This document shows positions 57,954 through 64,000 of a DNA stretch of 64,000 nt, in pieces. The notes beneath the pieces are model-generated. The model was not told where the DNA came from and made no database searches. It saw only the letters and a list, made by a program, of their open reading frames with translations. Every line of letters starts with the position of its first letter. Within the stretch, counting starts at the first letter, position 1. The stretch covers positions 1,550,001-1,614,000 of the forward strand of contig JAALGY010000041.1 of assembly GCA_032358165.1 (NCBI GenBank), given 5' to 3'. The DNA comes from Diplosphaera chodatii (taxonomy: Eukaryota > Chlorophyta > Trebouxiophyceae > Prasiolales > Stichococcaceae). Made by a program: the position numbers and the translations under genes.

Positions 57954-60335
57954 TCATGCGGCACCCTGTGCAGGGATGTTGGCATACGCTGCCGCGCAAA
58001 GCTCGTGGACCACCGGCAGTCGCCCGATGGCGGTCACCACATCATTGTGCGGGACCGCCAGCAGCTCCGCAGCGGCTGCCTCCGCCGCCGGCACCACCCG
58101 CGCCAGCGGCAGCCCCTCGCCATCGCCGATCGCTCTTGCGAGGGCCCCCGCCAGCTGAGCTGCCGCCTGCGAGACCGCCGCCTGCAGACACGCACCCGTT
58201 GGCTGAGCCTCGCGTGGTGCGAGCTTGACATTGTAACACGAGCATTGCCCAGCGTGAGGACTCTGTTGGTATACAATGCAGCGTCAGGGGCTGATGACAA
58301 GGCGTCGATCGGCTCGCACCCGCAGCGCGGTGCTGAAGGCGGCGGTGTCCACCATGTGCCGCACCTCCGCCAGCATGGCAGACACCTGCGCGCTGGCGGC
58401 CTCGTCGCTGCCCGGCAGCAGGAACGGCTGCCAGCCGCCCGCCGCGGTCGCTGTCTCAAACTCTGTAGTGTTGAAGTAACAGTCAGGCACAGAGCTTGGG
58501 CAAGGTCGCTTGCCATTTGGCGTCAGTTGATGTTTCGCAGATGCTAAATGCATCCATACCGGAAGCGCACCGTGATGGATGTCAGACAGCAGCCCCATCG
58601 CCATGTCGGAGGACACTGGCTGCTGCAGCTGCAGGCCCTGCAGCACGCTGTGCACCGCCGCCCGCATCGCCGCCACCAGCTGCGGGGTGCAAGGTGGTCG
58701 AGGATCAGAGAAGGATGCGCTTAAGGTCTATGAGAAGGAAAGCCCAAGCGGCTGCACGCACTCTACATGACTTATGTCGCTGCACTGGGCATCATCGGCC
58801 AGCGAGAACTGCCCAAGATCAGATCAGCGCTGCCATGTACCAGCCTTCAACTCCTCGGTGTGTGCTACACAAAACATGGCCAAAAAGCTTACAGACCTGT
58901 GGCACGCCCTGTTTGGCGAGGGTGTCGGCGTAGCCCAGGAATTGGTGCTGCTCCTCCGTTGACAGTGATGCCGCACTGCCGGCCCTGTCAGCACATCCAG
59001 GTTGGCCCTTGTCATGCACAAATCTGGCGGGTAAACACAGAGACCAGTGCACCTTCTGACTGAGAGTAGTTGTATAATGACAGATGAAGCGGCACAGGGC
59101 AAGGGACTGAGACCACAGGGCTCACGGCGGGTCGCTCTGCAGGGAGGCGAAGTACAGGTGGCGCCCCAGCACGTTGATCTGCACCCGCAGGAGCAGGTCC
59201 AGCAGCGGCAGTGCCCATGCAGCTGCTGCAGCCAGAGCGAATGTGGCCTGCATGCACCACTTCCGTGATCAGGATGCACCCTGCTGGCAGCTGGTGAGAC
59301 ACTGCTGTATCTGTTTCCCAAATCAGTGCCAGTCCTGCCACAGCGCCAGAAGCGGTGCTGAGCCAACGATGAGGTAAGCCACTGCCACATCACACCACAC
59401 CTCGGCCAGCTCTGTCCACTTCTCCACCCTCTCTGCATTGCTGTCAGGGCTGCGCTCTGCCTTCATCTTCCTGGGTGTGACAGCCACTTCCACAGTGAGG
59501 TGATTGAAATACACCAACACCATGAGCAGGCTGACATCACCAAGCGTCAGACATGTACGTCAGTTGTCAATGCTGCCAGCATGCTTGACATTTGCTCTCA
59601 CGCGCACGTGTTTGTTCAAGGCAGCACCTGAGCTGATCTTTGAGCGGGGCAGTATCAGCGGCACGCATGAGTGCGGTCTGCAACGACGGCAGCAGAGTGG
59701 GCATCGTCTTCTGCTCGGGGATGGCCTGAATGCTGGCAAAGTGCTGCTCCAGGGCCTCCCGATCACGGTTCTCCTGCCCGCCGCTGCCCTGCTGCTGCCT
59801 GCGGTCAGAGGGGAGGGCTTAAGGGTGCAAGCTCACCAGCTGCAGGAGCATTGCAGCGTAGTGCAGCCGGAGGATGTACATCTGCCCATGCAGAGGTAGA
59901 CATGACCAAATTCCCAGGGGATGACGGGTGGACGCACCTGGGGTCTGCTGCATAGACCTCACTATCTTCGTCGTACCACCTGCACAAGGCAGTCAGCTTG
60001 ACATTGAGCGCTGCGTCCACAGCCACGCTGGGCGGTTTCCACATATCACTGGTGCTGCACAGTCAGCATGCTGCGGCTGGCGCACCATCTGTATGCATAG
60101 TATGCCGCTGCACCAGCTGCCCCGATGGCTGCAGCACCCAACAGTCGCCTCCGATTCCTGCAGGCAGATGCGAGCACAAGATCACCATTGGCCACGAGGG
60201 GCAAGCCCCTGCTCTGCTCTGCAGGGGATGCTAGTGGAATCCAACAGGACATGGAGCACCACTCTTCTGTCCAAAGTGGCAATGACTTTGCTTAGACAGG
60301 ACTCGCGTCGACTCTCACCTCTGCCACCAAGTCAT
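57954..60335 (-). CDS. PEX3: Peroxin PEX3, peroxisome membrane biogenesis factor
   Basis: PEX3 docks PEX19 with its membrane-protein cargo at the peroxisome. Exon 1 is only 17 nt (60319-60335: MTWWQ + AG). It joins in phase to RNRRRLLGAAAIGAAGAAAY with the N-terminal membrane anchor. Later exons match the family: DAALNVKLTALCRWYDEDSE; EQKTMPTLLPSLQTALMRA (PEX3 TLP...L domain); VEKWTELAEVWCDVAVAYL; LLLRVQINVLGRHLYFAS (hallmark VQ-x-NILGRHLY); LSTEEQHQFLGYADTLAKQG; AMRAAVHSVLQGLQLQQPV; WQPFLLPGSDEAASAQ with MLAEVRHMVDTA. The C-terminal exon has LPLARVVPAAEAAAAELLAV and RLPVVHELCAAAYANIPAQG, with stop at 57954-57956. The tiny first exon was chosen because it alone restores frame and the basic N-terminus. 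The gene is divergent from MED4. Confidence 0.88.
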
Positions 60336-60743
60336 GGCCCTGCGCCTTGTGAGCACCGAGTTCCGGAGGGATGGCACTCAAACTTTCGGTGTGCCGCTCA
60401 TCTGCTCACCTAGCTGCTTGCTGCACCGGCCGTACACTGTCAGACTATGCTATGATGTACTGCTTACTACGGCACTCGGAGAAGTGCAAGTGCTAAGTGA
60501 GTCATTCCAAGCGGAAATCAGATGCACCAGATGCACACATGACGCATGTCGATCTTGCCGTGCAGCAGGCATTCGCTCAGCAGTACAGCCCGTTGCACGG
60601 CGACCACACGCTGATACGCTCACATCACATATCTGCTAACCCCCTGCGGCTGGATCACCTGAGTGTTGGATGGGACATCAGCAGCGCGGTTTCATCAGCG
60701 GCAAGCTTGCATGGTGGCAGCGGGTTGAACACAAATTCCACGC
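60336..60743. promoter_or_regulatory. Divergent PEX3/MED4 intergenic promoter region
   Basis: Only 408 bp separate the two predicted start codons on opposite strands. No intervening gene is convincing. Specific elements were not identified. A 5' UTR exon for MED4 could lie here. Confidence 0.45.
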
Positions 60744-62331
60744 ATGAACCACGCGTCGGCACCAAGTGTTCTAGCGGATCTGCTGGCCAGCCTGTCGCAA
60801 GAGCTTCTGGTTGCGGCACGGCTGCCGACCAGCATGGCAGCAGGTGCAATGGAGCAGGACAGCGGACACAGCACCGCTGGCATCCTGCAAAGCATCTTGC
60901 AAGCGCAGCGGGAAGCTGCAGACCTCTGCCGTACAGAGGGGGGCAAGGCATCTGGTGCGTGTGACGATCAGTGTATGTCACGCTTGCATGTACAGATGCC
61001 AACATGCCGCTGCCATTATGTGCACAGACTCCATGCCCATCTGCAACACTTCATGTTGCACATGCAGGCTGGCTGCACGTGCAGCTTGCCGTCTCCCAGC
61101 GACAGTCTGTCCTGGACACACTGATGGCACGGCTGGAGGTGATTTGGCCGACAATGCCGCGTGTGACCCAGCCAAGCAATGGTGCCCTCCGCCAACACTT
61201 CCTTCATGAAAGCTCGTGCGATACTGTCCAGGCTGAGGCAACACGGCTGTCGCACAGCATTGACCGGAACACACCCGCCAATGTGCCTGAGCGCTGCCGC
61301 GAAGCGCCGAGCGTTGCAGGTGTTGAGCGCATCCTTGCGCTGGCACACCGCCTCAGCTACACCAGCTTTGCGCCACCAGGTGCTGTTCGGATTGTTGACC
61401 TCACATAACGACAGAAACCTCAGCTACAGGATGCAATCAGATTGACTCTTGTCACAGCACGCAGGACGGCCACTGCGCATGCATTCAGCTGCATTTGAGG
61501 GTGATGCCATGGGAGTCTGTTGTCAGCAGGGTTTGTGCCGGGCGTCACGCCGCTGGGCGTGTTCAGACCACCAGCGCTGCAGGAGGGGCAGATGCAGGCA
61601 GCACAGCTGCACCGTTTTGCAGGTACTGTAGTTCAAGCAACTGGTTCCCACTATCTGCACAGGGTTGCCAGTGCCAGTGTCGAGGTTGCCATACAGAAGA
61701 GGGTGGGCACAGCAGAGCTATCCTGCTTGCAGCTGAATACGAGCAAGCAGAGCTGCAGCGCCAGGGGCAGCTGCCGGCGGCAGTAGGAGAGCAACCCGCT
61801 GCGCCCACCGCCCCTGAGCTCACACCTGCGTTGCTCGCCAGCATCCCCCGCATGCCGCCAGGTATGATCCTTGCCCTGGGTTCCGCCCCCGAGCTCACAC
61901 CTGCGTTGCTCGCCAGCATACCCCGCATGCCGCCAGGTGTGGTCCTTGCCCTGGGTTCTGCCTATGCTGCCTCGGCTGGCAGAACAGGTAGATCAGCTGC
62001 CGCAGGCTGGCCAAGTGACACTCGGCCTGCCGTTGGATGCCTAAGTCACGATGTTGCCATTGCAGGATGGAAGCCAGGCGATCCATTGCCAGAGCAGCCG
62101 CAGTCAATGCCACCAGATACGAAGCCAGGTGGCACACCTCCAGCTGTTGCTGCTGCCTCACAGCCTGCAGCGGGCGCAGCAACAGCAACACCGCAGCAGC
62201 AGCCACAGGGAGCGCCTGCCGGGAAGCCGCAGCGCCCAGTGTTGGATGCCAGCTTCCTCGTGTTGAACCCAGACTTGGAGGAAGCGGTAGAGGAGGACTA
62301 TTCCTCGGAGGAGTACAGCGACTCAGACTGA
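60744..62331 (+). CDS. MED4: Mediator complex subunit 4
   Basis: MED4 is a middle-module subunit of Mediator, linking regulators to RNA polymerase II. MNHASAPSVLADLLASLSQE starts at 60744. Helical exons follow: TAGILQSILQAQREAADLC and LHVQLAVSQRQSVLDTLMAR. Then VAGVERILALAHRLSYTSFA + PPG (about 61320-61380), the MED4 signature (ERILAYAHRLSYTTFAPP type). Next comes TPLGVFRPPALQEGQMQAAQ, where the family has its P-P-P-E-x-MR-x-S-x-L motif. After this is a disordered Ala/Pro region with two 25-residue repeats. The C-terminus KPQRPVLDASFLVLNPDLEE ends in an acidic Glu/Ser/Asp tail, stop at 62329-62331. A nested intron (about 61132-61231) is inferred because reading through it adds sequence alien to the family. 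Confidence 0.85.
61816..61965 (+). repeat. 75-bp in-frame tandem duplication in MED4
   Basis: GAGCTCACACCTGCGTTGCT begins at 61816 and again at 61891. The two 75-bp copies differ at only a few bases and encode ELTPALLASIPRMPPG + MILALGSAP and a near-copy. The frame is kept. Confidence 0.9.
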
Positions 62332-62788
62332 TGTCTGTGCTTTGGACCATGGTTGCTGCACATGTGGTTGCCTGCAAGCTGCCGTAACTCTGTAAGTATG
62401 AGCAGCTGCCGATGGTGTCTGGTGGCCTGCGGCTGCCTGAGGCCCAGCAGGCGGGGCCTGTGCAACAGCTGCTGTTCATATGACCTGCTGATTGCTCCTT
62501 GGCTCAACTGCCGCTGTGCAGCAGACGGCCGTCATGAAACCACTTATCACCACGCGAAATCAACACAGTGCGGAGCTGTCAACAAGCAACTCCTGTCCAG
62601 CAAAAGCACCTGCTACGCCCGCTTAGCCATCCTACTAAACGAGGCCAACACTTGGAAACCAAAACCATGTGGTTCCCGAGCCCATCACGCATGCAATGCT
62701 CTGCCTATCAGCTCCATGCAATGCTGCAATTGCCGACATCAACAGCATGGTACGGTATATCAGAAGCTGCAAGCCACAGGGCGAATGT
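62332..62788. other. Tail-to-tail spacer between MED4 and CENH3
   Basis: This is the 3' flank of both genes; no coding region was seen. Confidence 0.45.
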
Positions 62789-63747
62789 CTACATCCGCTC
62801 GCCCCTGAGACGCCGTGCCAGCTGAATGTCCTGTGCGCAATGCAACAAACTGACTCCTTAGAAACTTAAGGCGGACGAACTCTCAGCTGTCCATATGGTA
62901 TAGTGTTGGTTAGGCAGCGTACCTTTGGCATGATGGTGACACGCTTGGCATGAATCGCAGCCATGTTGGAGTCCTCAAAGATGCTGATCTGCAAAGATGA
63001 CAAGTTGCATGACATGGCAGCGAAAGCAGTTTGAGGAGGGTGGGCAAAACACCTTATTAGCAGAGAGGCGTGCAACAGTCCATCAGTAAAGTCAAGCAGA
63101 AAGCAACTGACCATATAGTCTTCAGCAGCCCACTGGATCGCCTCCATCGCGGAGATTCGCCAGCGCATGTCTGCTGCCATGGTGCCGCAGCCCTGCGCCA
63201 GCTCGCGCACCAGCCGCTGGAATGGCATGCGGCGGATGAGCATGTGCACCTGCGTTTGTGCCTTCCTGATCTCCCTGCACATTGAGAGCATGCACATCAG
63301 CGGACAGCTGATGATCGAAGGTTCACTGCAACACGCTCGTTGCATGCGCATCACATGCTCATGCACTGTGTGGCCAGCCTCCAACTTGGGGGGTCCTGGT
63401 GTGAGTCATATGCCTCAGCAGGACAACTAGACAACTTTTCCTGTTCTGCTAAACAGATGCATGAACGTTGCGCACTTAAGCGCAGCGACGCCGGGCCTGC
63501 GTCGCCGCTTGGGCGTCTGGCTGCTATTTTGCATCGCCTTCCGCTGTGAGAGGCTCATCGGGCTGAGGCCCTTTCGGCCCACCTTGCCAGGAGGCCCACA
63601 TGTTTTCCGAGCCTGAAAGGACAGAGCAGAGAGTGTTCGCATTATATCTCGCAGATGAACAGCACGTGTTCTTAACAACAGGCATCAAGACGACGGGATG
63701 GCAACTCTGTGGTTCAATGCGCTTACCGTCTGCTTGGTGCGCGCCAT
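62789..63747 (-). CDS. CENH3: Centromeric histone H3 variant (CENH3/CENP-A)
   Basis: CENH3 replaces H3 in centromeric nucleosomes and defines the kinetochore. Five exons in full phase give 142 aa: 63727-63747 (MARTKQT), 63476-63612, 63112-63274, 62923-62988, 62789-62830. The first seven residues equal canonical H3. Then the tail diverges completely (ARKTCGPPGKVGRKGLSPMS, TPKRRRRPGVAAL), losing the H3 lysine pattern. The histone fold follows H3 but is altered: EIRKAQTQVHMLIRRMPFQR, LVRELAQ, a loop 1 of GCGTMAADMRW (three residues longer than H3), ISAMEAIQWAAEDYM, ISIFEDSNMAAIHAKRVTIM, and PK-DIQLARRLRGERM-stop. Divergent tail plus longer loop 1 plus intact IHAKRVTIMPKDIQLARR is diagnostic of CENH3. 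Introns interrupt it, unlike most algal core histone genes. Confidence 0.92.
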
Positions 63748-64000
63748 GCACAAAGTACAATAAGACGACCTGCACTGCACACCGTGTCGCTTTGCAGGGT
63801 AAATCGCTGTGAGCACATCATCAAACCGCGGGTATGTATGTACAGGCCCTGACCAGTGCATGCAAGCAAGAGAGTGTGGGACGCTGCGAGAGGGTGTCGC
63901 CCATGAGGCCTGATCGTGTATGCGTGCGTGCAGCTTGCTGGGATGTTTGAGCAACTTCCACTGAGGATGATGGCGCCGCAACATGGCTGTCATGGTAGTA
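63748..64000. promoter_or_regulatory. Upstream region of CENH3
   Basis: This is the presumed promoter and 5' UTR of the minus-strand CENH3 gene. I see no TATA box or histone-type hexamer that I would defend. Confidence 0.3.

Noticed and set aside
60489..60720. Plus-strand frame just upstream of MED4
   Set aside because: It does not join MED4 in frame and lacks similarity to the MED4 N-terminus; treated as promoter or 5' UTR.
1..64000. CRISPR arrays, bacterial operons or phage genes
   Set aside because: No regularly spaced short repeats. Introns and gene families throughout are eukaryotic nuclear.

Overview
This is nuclear DNA of a green alga, most likely a chlorophyte (Trebouxiophyceae- or Chlamydomonas-like; inferred from style and gene content, not proven). 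The sequence is GC-rich. Genes are broken into many small exons with GTGCGY- or GTGAGY-type donors and TGCAG acceptors. Gene content is plant/algal: a PSB33-like thylakoid protein, an OEP61-like plastid envelope TPR protein, an ACR9/10-type ACT-repeat protein, a proline-rich wall-type membrane protein, and a ciliary microtubule inner protein (CFAP45). There are no bacterial-style operons.

Layout. 1-4145 (+): 3' part of a long coiled-coil protein gene. 4330-5478 (+): a 1.1-kb cluster of three spliceosomal snRNA genes in the order U2-U5-U1. Each has the same upstream element (CCCATAAC, 69 bp before +1 for U1 and U2), a TATA-like element, and a G-free C-rich tract right after the terminal hairpin. 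This cluster and its promoter grammar are the most striking thing in the window. 5586-8046 (+): two unrecognised small genes. 8843-12571 (-): ACR-type ACT-repeat protein. 13412-15114 (+): PSB33-like protein. 15402-17116 (-): unknown multi-pass membrane protein. 17886-21621 (+): secreted/type I membrane protein with a proline-rich hinge. 21960-26371 (-): J-domain protein with a DUF3752/GPALPP1-type C-terminus. 26820-28752 (+): Nopp140/SRP40. 29021-32985 (-): OEP61/TPR7. 34793-41545 (-): large unrecognised gene containing a tandem exon array and a second local duplication. 42198-49863 (-): transposon with a DUF6729-like transposase and a Ulp1-like cysteine protease. 51663-51990 (+): decayed UDP-galactopyranose mutase fragment. 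52486-55889 (+): CFAP45. 56073-57353 (-): AIMP1/Arc1p-type tRNA-binding protein. 57954-60335 (-): PEX3. 60744-62331 (+): Mediator MED4. 62789-63747 (-): centromeric histone H3 (CENH3), complete in five exons.

Most neighbours are functionally unrelated, as expected for a eukaryote. Three loci could relate to RNA splicing or modification: the snRNA cluster, Nopp140 (chaperone of the RNPs that modify snRNA/rRNA), and the DUF3752 J-protein. There is no evidence that they are co-regulated. Exon boundaries were worked out by hand from reading frames and splice signals. They are exact for CENH3, PSB33, Nopp140 and the first exons of PEX3 and CFAP45, and approximate elsewhere.
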